Origin: Candidatus Pelagibacterales bacterium
GTDB lineage: Bacteria; Pseudomonadota; Alphaproteobacteria; Pelagibacterales; AG-422-B15
Assembly: GCA_016777745.1 (NCBI GenBank)
Contig: JADHQX010000005.1
Location: 1-27,386, forward strand
Length of the DNA: 27,386 bases
Reading direction: 5' to 3'
The notes beneath the pieces are model-generated. The model saw only the letters and a list, made by a program, of their open reading frames with translations. It had not been told where the DNA came from and made no database searches. The translations under genes and the position numbers were made by a program. Of the stretch, positions 8,390 through 16,795 are shown in pieces. How positions within the stretch are numbered: the stretch's first letter is position 1; each line of letters opens with the position of its first letter.

Positions 8390-9585
8390 GCTATTTCCTT
8401 GTCGTCGATTTCGGTTAATTTCTTGCGTTCATCAAGCGCGGCGGCGGGTGGGGCCGCACTGATCACGCCCATTTCGTTCAGCGTTTGTTTGGCTGCTGCG
8501 ACCACAAGGGTCATCACATGTTCGTCCATTTGGCCGATACATCCCACCCTAAAGCTGGCCACCACGGTCAGTTTGCCTGGATATATGATGAAACCCTTGG
8601 CCTTCATCAATTCGTAGAAGGTTTCAAAGACGAAAGCCGGATCTTTTGGGCAAAAGAATGTTACAATGATCGGTGATAGCCAGCGATCGTCCAGCAGCGT
8701 TTCAAACCCCAGCGACCGCATACCAGCAACGACTACATCGCGGTTTTTGGCATAGCGGGCACCGCGCCCGGCAACACCACCTTCTGCCGTATGTGCAACC
8801 AGCGCCGTCATAAAGGCGGCGACAACATGCGTGGGCGGCGTGAACCGCCATTGGCCAGTTTTGTTCATCACCGACCACTGCGCATGCACATCTAGACACA
8901 ATGAATGACTGTTGCCCTTTGCTGCCGCAAGCTCGGCGGTTTTGGCGATGACAAAACCAAAGCCCGGAACGCCCTCGATACATTTGTTGGCCGATGACAC
9001 AAAAGCCGTATAGCAAAGATCACTGGCTTCCAGCGGGATCGCCCCAAAGGCCGACATACTGTCGATCAGCAATTTACGTCCGGCGGCGTGGGTCGCAGCG
9101 GCGATTTCTTGGATTGGGTTCAAAATACCGGAACTAGTTTCGCAGTGGATCGCTAGAACATGGCTGATCGCGGGGTCAGCGGCCAGAATGTTGGCGACTT
9201 CTCCGCCGCGCGGCGGCATATAATCGCCCTTGTCCAAAACAATATGATCGCGCCCCAGATAGTTGATCGTCTGGGCGGCGCGCTGGCCGTAGGCACCGTT
9301 GGCCAGCACCAGAACTTTGCCGTCGCGCGGCACAAAACTGCCAAGCATCGCTTCGACCAGAAACGATCCTGATCCTTGCAGTGGCACGCAGTCGTAAGCC
9401 TCTGACCCAGCGCCGATCAGCGACAGCAACCTGGTGCGCATATCGCGGGTCATGGCACGAAAATCATGGTCCCAGCTGCCCCAGTCTTTCAGCATCGCCT
9501 GTTTGACGTCCCAAGACGTCGTTAGCGGGCCAGGGGTCAACAAATAGGGCTCGCCAAGCATAGGCGCGGTGATCGGATGTGCCAT
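8386..9585 (-). CDS. phnW: 2-aminoethylphosphonate:pyruvate aminotransferase
   Basis: Class-V PLP aminotransferase, 399 aa (family about 365-370, with extra length at the C-terminal tail), moving the amino group of AEP to pyruvate to give phosphonoacetaldehyde and alanine. Family landmarks are LLTPGPLTTSWDVKQAM at the start, PLQGSGSFLVEAM, CETSSGILNPI, LLIDSMSAFGA with PLP-ring Asp about 175, SSANKCIEGVPGFGF with PLP-Lys about 201, and PGKLTVVASFRVGCIG near the end. It is the first gene of the minus-strand operon, 105 bp from a divergent LysR gene that probably controls it. The ATG at 9585 has only a weak GGGAA upstream. The 30-residue tail after the conserved core is alanine- and charge-rich. 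Confidence 0.96.
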   Translation of the reverse strand: MAHPITAPMLGEPYLLTPGPLTTSWDVKQAMLKDWGSWDHDFRAMTRDMRTRLLSLIGAGSEAYDCVPLQGSGSFLVEAMLGSFVPRDGKVLVLANGAYGQRAAQTINYLGRDHIVLDKGDYMPPRGGEVANILAADPAISHVLAIHCETSSGILNPIQEIAAATHAAGRKLLIDSMSAFGAIPLEASDLCYTAFVSSANKCIEGVPGFGFVIAKTAELAAAKGNSHSLCLDVHAQWSVMNKTGQWRFTPPTHVVAAFMTALVAHTAEGGVAGRGARYAKNRDVVVAGMRSLGFETLLDDRWLSPIIVTFFCPKDPAFVFETFYELMKAKGFIIYPGKLTVVASFRVGCIGQMDEHVMTLVVAAAKQTLNEMGVISAAPPAAALDERKKLTEIDDKEIA

Positions 9586-9690
9586 AAGTGAAACATTCCC
9601 AATAATAGTAACACGATCTTTAATTGGGGGTGTTTGACATATATGTAAAATCTTTATTTAGTATAGATCGATAAGTTTGAGGTATGGAGT
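9586..9690. promoter_or_regulatory. Divergent phnW / lysR promoter region with palindrome
   Basis: This 105-bp AT-rich gap separates phnW (minus) and the LysR gene (plus). It holds a perfect 10-bp palindrome, ACATATATGT (9637-9646), flanked by TT and AA in dyad positions. A TTGACA (9634-9639) overlaps the palindrome and could be the -35 of lysR, with a TATTTA or TATAGA stretch at 9655-9667. A regulator-bound palindrome overlapping a promoter is the usual LysR autoregulation layout. The exact operator is inferred. Confidence 0.5.
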
Positions 9691-10566
9691 ATGCGCTACA
9701 CACAACTTCGGGCGTTTCACAACGTTGCGCTGCACGGTGGTTTTTCGCGGGCCGCTGTCGCATTGAACCAGACGCAGCCAGCATTGTCCGATCAGGTGCG
9801 TCGTCTGGAACAGGAATACGACACGCTGCTGTTTTACCGGGACCGTAAGCAAATTCGCATGACGGCTCAGGGCGAGGGACTATTTTTGTTGACCAAACGG
9901 TTGTTTGAGGACGAACAAAACATCGATGAATATCTGGGCCAGTCGCGCGCAGCGATCGGCGGCACGCTTAGGATTATTGCAGATTCGGCGCATCACGTGA
10001 CGGGCGCGCTGCAGCGGTTTCGCGAAAGTTTTCCGAATGTATTTGTATCGTTACGCACCGGCAATTCGCAGGAGGTGCTGCAAAAGCTGCGCAATTACGA
10101 ATGTGAAATCGGCGTTGTCGGTAGTTTGCATCCCTCGGGTGATGTGGTGATCCATGAGTTGGGAACAACGCCGATCATTGCAGTTGCCGCCAAGGGTTTT
10201 CTGGGCGATGGGGTCGAGGCATTACAGTTCCGCGATCTGGCGAATTACCCGTTGATATTTCGTGAAACTGGGTCGCGAACGCGTCTGCTGCTAGAAAAAG
10301 AGGCCGGGCGGCAAAAGCTAGCGTTGGAACCGGTGATCGAAGTCGACGGACGCGAGGCAATGCGCGAGATTGTGGCGTCGGGTGCCGGGATCGGGTTTTT
10401 GTCAGCGGCGGAATTTGGTCATGACGGCCGATTGCAGGCGATCCCGCTGTTGGGCATCGACCTGCAAATGTCAGAAAGTCTGATTTACCTGTCTACGCGT
10501 CGCGATATCCCAGTCATTCGTGCGTTTGCGCGCGCGGGAGTACTTGACGTGGCCTCAATCCGTTAG
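9691..10566 (+). CDS. LysR-family transcriptional regulator of the phosphonate operon
   Basis: 291 aa with an N-terminal winged helix (residues about 3-62; GGFSRAAVALNQTQPALSDQ is the helix-turn-helix, then VRRLEQ) and a periplasmic-binding-protein-like effector domain from about 90 to the end (GGTLRIIADSAHHV, FRETGSRTR, EIVASGAGIGFLSAAEF). It diverges from phnW across a 105-bp gap, the standard arrangement for a LysR activator of the neighbouring operon, so AEP or phosphonoacetaldehyde is a likely co-inducer (inference). Its 3' end overlaps the convergent phosphatase gene by 12 bp. GAGGTATGGAG lies just upstream of the ATG. Confidence 0.92.
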   Translation: MRYTQLRAFHNVALHGGFSRAAVALNQTQPALSDQVRRLEQEYDTLLFYRDRKQIRMTAQGEGLFLLTKRLFEDEQNIDEYLGQSRAAIGGTLRIIADSAHHVTGALQRFRESFPNVFVSLRTGNSQEVLQKLRNYECEIGVVGSLHPSGDVVIHELGTTPIIAVAAKGFLGDGVEALQFRDLANYPLIFRETGSRTRLLLEKEAGRQKLALEPVIEVDGREAMREIVASGAGIGFLSAAEFGHDGRLQAIPLLGIDLQMSESLIYLSTRRDIPVIRAFARAGVLDVASIR

Positions 10567-11325
10567 CAACGCCAGTAACTGTTCATGTAGTTCGGGCGAG
10601 GCTGCGGCCACGATATTGGTGTCTTTTTCCATTCCGGGTGGATTGCCCTGCCAGTCGGTTATCACGCCGCCCGCCTCGGTTACCAGTAATCCAACCGCCA
10701 GATAATCATACGGTTGCAGTCCAAAATCGACGACGCCGTCGATATGGCCTGCCGCTAGCTGCGCATAAGGGTAACAGTCATAGCCAAATCGAAAAATGCG
10801 CGAGGCTGACATCAGGCGGCCAAAGCGTTCTGGGTTATCGCGCCAGATTTTTTCACCCTCGTTTACGTATAGCGCGCAGTCTCCAAGTTTAGTTTGTGCG
10901 CTGGTGTTTAGGCGAGTTTTTCCTAGCCACGCACCGCCATCGCGCGTTGCGAGGTACGTTTCGTGTAGTGCGGGGATCGCGACAATCGAAAGTTCACTAA
11001 GGCCGCCAACCAGACGCGCCAGCAGGAACCCAAACAACGGGTTGCCGGTTATAAAGCTACGGGTGCCGTCGATTGGGTCGATTACCCACAGCGTGTCGTT
11101 TTTGCCCACGACAGTGCCATGCTCTTCGCCAAAAATGCCGTCATCGGGAAAATTTTTTGCGATAATGTCGCGCACGGCTTGTTCTGTGGCGCGATCTGCA
11201 CGGGTCACCGGGCTTTCGTCGGCCTTGAATTCGACATTTAGCGACGAGCGAAAGTAATCAAGCGAAACCTTGGCCGCGCACGCGGCGATTTCCAGGGCAG
11301 TTTTTGTGATGTCCGCGCTAGTCAT
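10555..11325 (-). CDS. Inositol-monophosphatase-superfamily phosphatase, HisN-like
   Basis: About 256 aa, a Mg-dependent, Li-sensitive-type phosphatase. Metal-site motifs are complete: GEEHG (Glu about 67-68), WVIDPIDGTRSFITGNP (Asp 83, Asp 86, Thr 88) and QPYDYLAVGLLVTEAGG with the third Asp. The RSFITGNPLFG stretch is closer to histidinol-phosphate phosphatases (HisN) than to inositol monophosphatases. No his genes are nearby. In this context it might dephosphorylate an alcohol phosphate released from phosphonate conjugates, but that is inference. I chose the ATG at 11325 (a GTG lies three codons earlier); neither has a ribosome-binding site. Its 3' end overlaps the convergent LysR gene. 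Confidence 0.82.
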   Translation of the reverse strand: MTSADITKTALEIAACAAKVSLDYFRSSLNVEFKADESPVTRADRATEQAVRDIIAKNFPDDGIFGEEHGTVVGKNDTLWVIDPIDGTRSFITGNPLFGFLLARLVGGLSELSIVAIPALHETYLATRDGGAWLGKTRLNTSAQTKLGDCALYVNEGEKIWRDNPERFGRLMSASRIFRFGYDCYPYAQLAAGHIDGVVDFGLQPYDYLAVGLLVTEAGGVITDWQGNPPGMEKDTNIVAAASPELHEQLLALLTD

Positions 11326-11476
11326 TGGCAGCACGCGAAATGGGTTGGATTCGGTGTGCTAACTGGCGGTTTGTGGACCGGGGGATGGTGTGTTCGCGCA
11401 TCTATGTGTTCCCATGACGGTTTATCAGTGAGTATTGAGGCGTATTTTACGTCACAGCAAAGATTTGCACATATTA

Positions 11477-11494
11477 TTCCACAAAAATCCACAA
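11477..11494 (+). promoter_or_regulatory. Candidate DeoR operator upstream of the phosphonate ester hydrolase
   Basis: TTCCACAAAAATCCACAA contains two TCCACAA copies starting 10 bp apart (11478 and 11488). It matches 15 of 18 positions of an element in front of deoR and lies 65 nt before the hydrolase ATG (67 nt for deoR). It sits in the very AT-rich 234-bp gap between the divergent phosphatase and hydrolase genes, which also carries ATTTAAAT and other AT tracts that may form the promoter. Confidence 0.4.
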
Positions 11495-11559
11495 TAATTC
11501 TTGATTTAAATTAATTTTATCTATTTTCTTTTGGCGAAGCCTATGGAGTCAATGACGTA

Positions 11560-13068
11560 ATGAGCGACCGTCAAAATGTGCTGTTCGTAACGATTGATCA
11601 ATTTCGGGCAGACTGTCTGTTTGGGGCGCTTGGCGACTATGTAAAGCTGCCTAACCTTCGAGCGTTGATGCAAGATGGGGTCAGTTTTACCCAGCATTTT
11701 TCGGTTTGCGCCCCCTGTGGGCCGTCGCGCGCGTCAATCTTGACCGGGCAATATGCGATGAACCACCGCGCAGTTCGAAACGGCACGCCTTTGCGTCGGG
11801 ATACGCTAAATCTGGCTACGGAAGTTCGCAAAGGCGGATATTTGCCCTTGTTATTTGGTTATACTGATTCTGCGCAAGATCCGCGTGGCATGCATCCCAA
11901 CGACCCGGCGTTGGGGACATACGAAGAAGTCATGCCCGGATTTCACGAAGTTCTTCGGATGCGTATGGAGGACGACATTGGTCCATGGCGCACCGATTTG
12001 GTCGCCAAAGGTTATGATGTGCCACCGTTTCCGGACATTTACCGCCCCAACGGTGATCAGATCGATGATCCTGCAATATATAGCGCCCAAGACAGCGATA
12101 CCGCCTTTATGGCAGACGCGGTTATTAAGGATTTAGCTGCCCGCCCTGTGGGTTGGTTTGCACATGTCACGTTCTTGCGACCACACCCGCCATTTGTAGC
12201 GCCGGCGCCCTATAATCAAATGTACGCGCCCGACAGTTTGCCTACGCCCATGACTGCGGGTACACTCGATCAAGAACGGCAGCGCCATCCGTTTTTAGAT
12301 GTCGCGCTGGATGCAAAATCAATTGGATCCAATGTCGTGGGTTTTGACGCGCTAGAGGCCACGCCAGACAATATCGCTAAATTGCGTGCGTTGTATCTGG
12401 GGCTTGCCAGCGAGATTGATCACCACTTGGGCCGAATCTTAAATTTTCTCCAAAAAACAGGTGTTTACGATCAGACGTTGATCGTGTTTACATCCGATCA
12501 TGGTGAAATGTTGGGCGATTACCATAGCTGGGGCAAGTCGTCATATTACGATGCGACCTTCCACACGCCACTGATAATTCGTGATCCAAGGCATCCTGCG
12601 CAGTTTGGAAAAACCGTCGATCTGATGACGGAATCTGTGGACGTGACGCCGACGATTTTGGATATGCTGGGTCTGGACGTGCCGCATTCAATGGACGGGC
12701 ACAGTCTGGTGCCGTTTTTAAGCGGTCAAAAGGTCACAAACTGGCGCCAGCACAGTTACTCAGAATTGGACTTCGGCGATCCGATTAATCCCACTACGTG
12801 GCAGACAAAACTTGATTTGTCGGTGGATCAGGCCAATCTGGCGGTACTGCGCGGAGCGTCGCATTCGTTGGTGCATTTTGGCGGCGATCTGGACCAGATA
12901 TTGTTTGATCGAAACGCCAGTGGTGAGCGGCGTGATGTTTCGGGCGACCCTGGGGCAGAAAAGATTTTACTTGATTTGACGCGCCGAATGCTAAGTCATC
13001 GCATGCAAAACCCAGAGGGTACTTTTTCGCGCACAATGGTGGGCGACCAGGGGGTAAGGACAGGTTAG
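11560..13068 (+). CDS. Phosphonate monoester hydrolase / phosphodiesterase (formylglycine sulfatase family)
   Basis: 502-aa member of the alkaline phosphatase/sulfatase superfamily, closest in layout to rhizobial phosphonate monoester hydrolase (about 514 aa). Metal and catalytic residues: D13 in VTIDQFRADCL, the formylglycine Cys53 in CGPSRAS, N74 in NGTPL, GYT at 100-102, H209 in RPHPPF, D313-H314 in FTSDHGE and K326 in WGKSSY. Cys53 must be converted to formylglycine by a maturase that is not in this window. There is no signal peptide, so it acts in the cytoplasm on imported esters. The ATG has GGAG about 11 nt upstream. Related enzymes also hydrolyse phosphodiesters and some sulfate esters, so the substrate is uncertain. 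A second C-terminus of this family is at 23322-23570. Confidence 0.86.
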   Translation: MSDRQNVLFVTIDQFRADCLFGALGDYVKLPNLRALMQDGVSFTQHFSVCAPCGPSRASILTGQYAMNHRAVRNGTPLRRDTLNLATEVRKGGYLPLLFGYTDSAQDPRGMHPNDPALGTYEEVMPGFHEVLRMRMEDDIGPWRTDLVAKGYDVPPFPDIYRPNGDQIDDPAIYSAQDSDTAFMADAVIKDLAARPVGWFAHVTFLRPHPPFVAPAPYNQMYAPDSLPTPMTAGTLDQERQRHPFLDVALDAKSIGSNVVGFDALEATPDNIAKLRALYLGLASEIDHHLGRILNFLQKTGVYDQTLIVFTSDHGEMLGDYHSWGKSSYYDATFHTPLIIRDPRHPAQFGKTVDLMTESVDVTPTILDMLGLDVPHSMDGHSLVPFLSGQKVTNWRQHSYSELDFGDPINPTTWQTKLDLSVDQANLAVLRGASHSLVHFGGDLDQILFDRNASGERRDVSGDPGAEKILLDLTRRMLSHRMQNPEGTFSRTMVGDQGVRTG

Positions 13069-13663
13069 TACAAAAAACTAGCGGTGCTTGGCGGGACCTG
13101 GCGGATCAGGAATGTCGCAAATGCATATGCTGGATAACACATTCGTTTTACATTAAGGGTTTAAAATGCTTTTGCGGATGGGTTTGTTTGCACCCGACTG
13201 GCGTAAAGCAAAGTGGAGGCAGACGAATTTTTTGCACAATTACAGGGCTTGACTGCAGCAGACTTAGGATAGTGGTGCACCCACACCGAGACTGGTTACC
13301 TAGTACGGCATCAGTTAACACACCAACATCAACGATAAAAGCAGCTTACCGCTGGCCACCCCAGGCTGTCTAGGGCACTTTTGGTGGCCTCTGTGGTGGC
13401 CTCAGCAATGGGTCCCATGGACGACAAATGAGGGCCCCGATACCTTGTTCAATCAATGGACTTCAACAAAGGGCGCTAAAGTAATACTTCAACAAACAAT
13501 TCATCCACGTTGAGTAGCGCTCCTTCACTATAGGAAAGCAGAAGTGTTGCTGTCAGCTTGAGTATGTGCGGTGAACCCATTAGCCGATCCTATCGTTATT
13601 GTGGCGATTATGGGTTTGAGATGCGAATTTAAGAAAAGGATCACCTCATCCATGCCGCCCCCG
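13069..13663. other. 595-bp stretch without a recognisable gene
   Basis: This lies between the convergent hydrolase and OppF genes. No frame on either strand looks like a real gene: the longest open stretches are about 60 codons, lack ribosome-binding sites and match nothing I recognise. A 10-bp direct repeat, TGGTGGCCTC, occurs at 13382-13391 and 13394-13403. I see no convincing Rho-independent terminator for either flanking gene. It may be decayed coding sequence, but I cannot name its origin. Confidence 0.6.
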
Positions 13664-14659
13664 TTAACTAGAAAGTTCTTGCCAACGATGGCATGCTACT
13701 TTGTGCTCAACGCCTGCCATTTCAAAGGCAGGCTCCTCAACGCGGCAACGTTCAATTGCATAGGGGCAACGGGTTTGAAATTTGCAGCCAGGTGGCGGGT
13801 TAGTGGGTGATGGAATTTCGCCTTCCAGTTTTTGCGCCTTTCCACGGTCATCAGGGTCAAGCGACGGGATCGCCGAAAGCAGGGCGCGTGTGTAAGGATG
13901 GCGAGGGCCGGAAAATAGCATGCGCGTCGGGGCGGTTTCTACAAGGCGACCCAGATACATCACGGCAACATGATCACAAACATGCGCAACGACGCTTAAA
14001 TCATGGCTGATAAACAGAAACGTCAGCCCCATGTCCTGTTGAATAGATTTCAGCAAATTCAAAACATCGGCCTGAATTGACACATCAAGTGCGGCGACGC
14101 TTTCATCCGCCACAATGAACTTTGGCGCCGAAACCAACGCGCGGGCGATTGAAATGCGTTGCCGCTGGCCACCGGAAAAAGCGTGGGGGAAGCGGCGCAG
14201 ATGTTCAACGTTCAATCGGCATTTTGCTGCAATTTCACGCACGCGTTCGTCGGTTTCTGCTCGGGATTTGGTCAGGCCCATGACCTCGAGCGGCTCGGCG
14301 ATGATATCGCGTACTGTCATGCGCGGGCTAAGCGCCGCATAGGGGTCTTGAAAAATAAGTTGCGCACGTTTGCGGTATTCTTTTTGGTCTTTCTTGCCCA
14401 AGTCCTTGAGCAAATATGCGACCTCGCCATCGTCATACTCCACGTCACCCTTGCTGATAGGTGCCGCCCGCAGCATGGCACGCCCAAGTGTGGTTTTGCC
14501 CGATCCGGATTCCCCAACGAGGCCAAAAAAACTTTTGGGTGCGATCTCTAGGCTAACGTTTTCTACGGCGCGAACAAAGGGGGCAGGGCCGATTAGTCCG
14601 CCGCGTAATGCATAGTGAACCGACAAGCCTTTGGCCGTAATCAGAGGTTTTTGGCTCAT
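13664..14659 (-). CDS. Oligopeptide-type ABC transporter ATP-binding protein, second ATPase
   Basis: 331-aa ATPase of the OppF/DppF class that would sit on the cytoplasmic face with its OppD-like partner. Visible: Walker A GESGSGKT (49-56), Q-loop IFQDPYAALSPRMTV, signature FSGGQRQRISIARAL, and Walker B FIVADESVAALD, where SV replaces the usual PT or PV after the catalytic Glu. The D-loop and H-loop (FISHDLSVVAH) follow, and the C-terminal oligopeptide region has IPSPTNPPPGCKFQTRCPYA. The ATG overlaps the preceding ATPase stop by 4 nt. It is the last gene of the importer operon. Confidence 0.93.
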   Translation of the reverse strand: MSQKPLITAKGLSVHYALRGGLIGPAPFVRAVENVSLEIAPKSFFGLVGESGSGKTTLGRAMLRAAPISKGDVEYDDGEVAYLLKDLGKKDQKEYRKRAQLIFQDPYAALSPRMTVRDIIAEPLEVMGLTKSRAETDERVREIAAKCRLNVEHLRRFPHAFSGGQRQRISIARALVSAPKFIVADESVAALDVSIQADVLNLLKSIQQDMGLTFLFISHDLSVVAHVCDHVAVMYLGRLVETAPTRMLFSGPRHPYTRALLSAIPSLDPDDRGKAQKLEGEIPSPTNPPPGCKFQTRCPYAIERCRVEEPAFEMAGVEHKVACHRWQELSS

Positions 14660-15657
14660 GAAGCGCTCCCGTCGGAGTCATAAAGATGGCACGCGGCCAC
14701 GTGATCGGTATCGACCTTTGAAAACGTGGGAATTTGGGACGAACAGCGGGTCCCGATGATTTCTTGGCAGCGTGTGTTATAGACACATCCCGGAGGCCGT
14801 TCGAGCGGCGAAGGAATGTCGCCCGGGATCGGTGTCAGCGGTGCATTAATGTCATCAAGCGTTGGAAGTGCGGCCAATAATCCACGCGTGTAGGGATGTG
14901 CAGGCTTGCGAATGACATCACGCACAGTGCCTTGCTCAATCAGTCTACCAAGATACATTACCGCAACCTTATCAGCGGTTTGGGCAATTACTCCCAGATC
15001 ATGGGTGATAAAAATAATGCCCATGCCAAATTCGGAAACCAGATCTTTCATCAAATCGATGACCTGCGCCTGAATAGTAACATCCAACGCCGTGGTTGGT
15101 TCATCTGCAATCAACAATTTGGGTTTGGTAGACAAGGCCATGGCAATCATCGCGCGCTGACGCATACCACCCGAGAGCTCGAACGCATATTGGTCAAAGC
15201 GGGTGCTGGGATCTGATATGCCAACCCGATCCAGCATCTCGATTGACAGCTCTTTGCTTTGCACTTTGGAAAAATTGGTGTGGATCAACAGCTGTTCGAC
15301 CATCTGGTCACCAATGGAAATTGCCGGCGCGAAACTGGCCATTGGTTCTTGAAATATAAGGGAAATTGCTCCCCCGCGCACGACCTTCATTTCGAGATCA
15401 TTTTGCAGCGACATGACATCAACAGGTCCATCATCAAGGTGCAGAGTGATTTTCGTATCTAGCCCATAGATAGCATTGCGCGGGTTCAGCTTCATCAATG
15501 ACTTTGCCGTCACAGATTTCCCTGATCCGCTTTCGCCAACTAGCCCCATAACCTCGCCCGCTTCAAGACTGAATGACACATCATCGACCGCTGTAATGCG
15601 GCCTTCATCTGTATCAAATTGCAGGGTTAGGTTTTCAACATCAATCAATCGGCTCAT
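14656..15657 (-). CDS. Oligopeptide-type ABC transporter ATP-binding protein, first ATPase
   Basis: 333-aa OppD/DppD-class ATPase. Walker A GESGSGKS (41-48), Q-loop IFQEPMASFAPAISI, signature LSGGMRQRAMIAMAL, Walker B LLIADEPTTALDVT, H-loop FITHDLGVIAQ, and the C-terminal IPSPLERPPGCVYNTRCQ are all present, so the protein looks functional. The frame is open upstream to 15762, but the ATG at 15657 matches the family start (MSRLIDVENLTLQF) and overlaps the permease stop as ATGA, so I use it. It forms a heterodimer with the following ATPase in the family model. Confidence 0.93.
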   Translation of the reverse strand: MSRLIDVENLTLQFDTDEGRITAVDDVSFSLEAGEVMGLVGESGSGKSVTAKSLMKLNPRNAIYGLDTKITLHLDDGPVDVMSLQNDLEMKVVRGGAISLIFQEPMASFAPAISIGDQMVEQLLIHTNFSKVQSKELSIEMLDRVGISDPSTRFDQYAFELSGGMRQRAMIAMALSTKPKLLIADEPTTALDVTIQAQVIDLMKDLVSEFGMGIIFITHDLGVIAQTADKVAVMYLGRLIEQGTVRDVIRKPAHPYTRGLLAALPTLDDINAPLTPIPGDIPSPLERPPGCVYNTRCQEIIGTRCSSQIPTFSKVDTDHVAACHLYDSDGSAS

Positions 15658-16790
15658 TTCTTGGTATCTCCGTAAGGGTCCGCCGCATCCCGTAGCCCAT
15701 CGCCGACAAACACAAACGCCATAACAAGCACGATGAAGAATATTACCGGAATAAAATACCATTGGTAATTCAACAATACATCTGCACTGGTCACGTTTTG
15801 CAGCATCACACCAAGGGAGTTGACTGGATCTTTCAGACCCAATCCAATAAAGCTAAGGGCGGTTTCCGATAACACCATATAAGGAAACGAGATCACCAGA
15901 TCGACGATAATATAGCTGGTAAAACTGGGCAAGAGGTGTTTGCGGATTACGTGACCTGATGATGCACCGCACAGCTGGGCAGCTAGTACATATTCCTGAT
16001 TACGTTCGGTCAATAAATGCGTGCGCACCCGTCTGGCCAGTGTGGGCCAGCCAATAAAGCCTAGAATAATCGAGATGAAGAAAAACCTCTCTTCCGCGCT
16101 CCATGTATCCGGGATAAAGGCGGCGAGGGCCATGAACAACGGAATGGCTGGGATTGTGCGGACAGCATCCGTTACCATCTGAATGATAGAGTCAATCCAG
16201 CCCCCATAATAGCCCGATATGCCGCCGATAATTAGGGCCAGTACAAAGGCGATAAAGACGCCGATTGTGCCGACCGCCAGCGACGTGTTGATGGCGTGAA
16301 AGGTTCGCGAAAAAATGTCTTTGCCTGTCGAATCAGTACCGAAGAGGTGGATGTAGCCTTGATCCAACCCAAACAAATGGGTCGAAAAAGTGATCCCCAA
16401 CATCTTGTAAGACGCGCCTTTGACAAAGAACTGCACGTACAGCCGTTCGTCGGTATTGATCGTGGTGACCCACCTAAAATTGGTTTTGATCGAGCGCTCT
16501 CGACTGACCGTATAGATGAACGGACGTAACGAGCAGCCGTTGTTATCGCAGAATTGTGGGATGGTAGGTGCACCATTTAAATAGGCCTTGTCGCGACCAG
16601 AAATCGTTGGATCATAGGGCGTCAGGAAAGGGGCGAATAGGCCGGACAGCACCAAAATCACCAGCACCCATGCGCCCACCATGGCTGCCTTTTGTTTTTT
16701 GAAGCGTGTCCAGATCAACTGACCCTGAGAGGCGGTAAAATAGGCGTCTTTGGCGCTTTGGTCTACATTGTAAATATTGGTTTTCGTCAT
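15654..16790 (-). CDS. Oligopeptide-type ABC transporter permease (OppC class) with large periplasmic insertion
   Basis: 378-aa inner-membrane permease. After a first helix (about residues 35-55) comes a roughly 100-residue polar stretch (about 60-155, including CDNNGC and RERSIKTNFRWVT) before the family motif LFGTDSTGKDIFSR. Five more helices follow, with the EAA loop ATPase contact at LAAQLCGASSGHVIRKHLLP. The C-terminus is FVFVGDGLRDAADPYGD. Ordinary OppC/DppC proteins are about 280-310 aa; the extra length is the periplasmic insertion, seen in permeases paired with oversized binding proteins (YejE-like layout). It starts 5 nt after oppB ends and overlaps the next ATPase. Confidence 0.92.
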   Translation of the reverse strand: MTKTNIYNVDQSAKDAYFTASQGQLIWTRFKKQKAAMVGAWVLVILVLSGLFAPFLTPYDPTISGRDKAYLNGAPTIPQFCDNNGCSLRPFIYTVSRERSIKTNFRWVTTINTDERLYVQFFVKGASYKMLGITFSTHLFGLDQGYIHLFGTDSTGKDIFSRTFHAINTSLAVGTIGVFIAFVLALIIGGISGYYGGWIDSIIQMVTDAVRTIPAIPLFMALAAFIPDTWSAEERFFFISIILGFIGWPTLARRVRTHLLTERNQEYVLAAQLCGASSGHVIRKHLLPSFTSYIIVDLVISFPYMVLSETALSFIGLGLKDPVNSLGVMLQNVTSADVLLNYQWYFIPVIFFIVLVMAFVFVGDGLRDAADPYGDTKK

Positions 16791-16795
16791 GTCAC

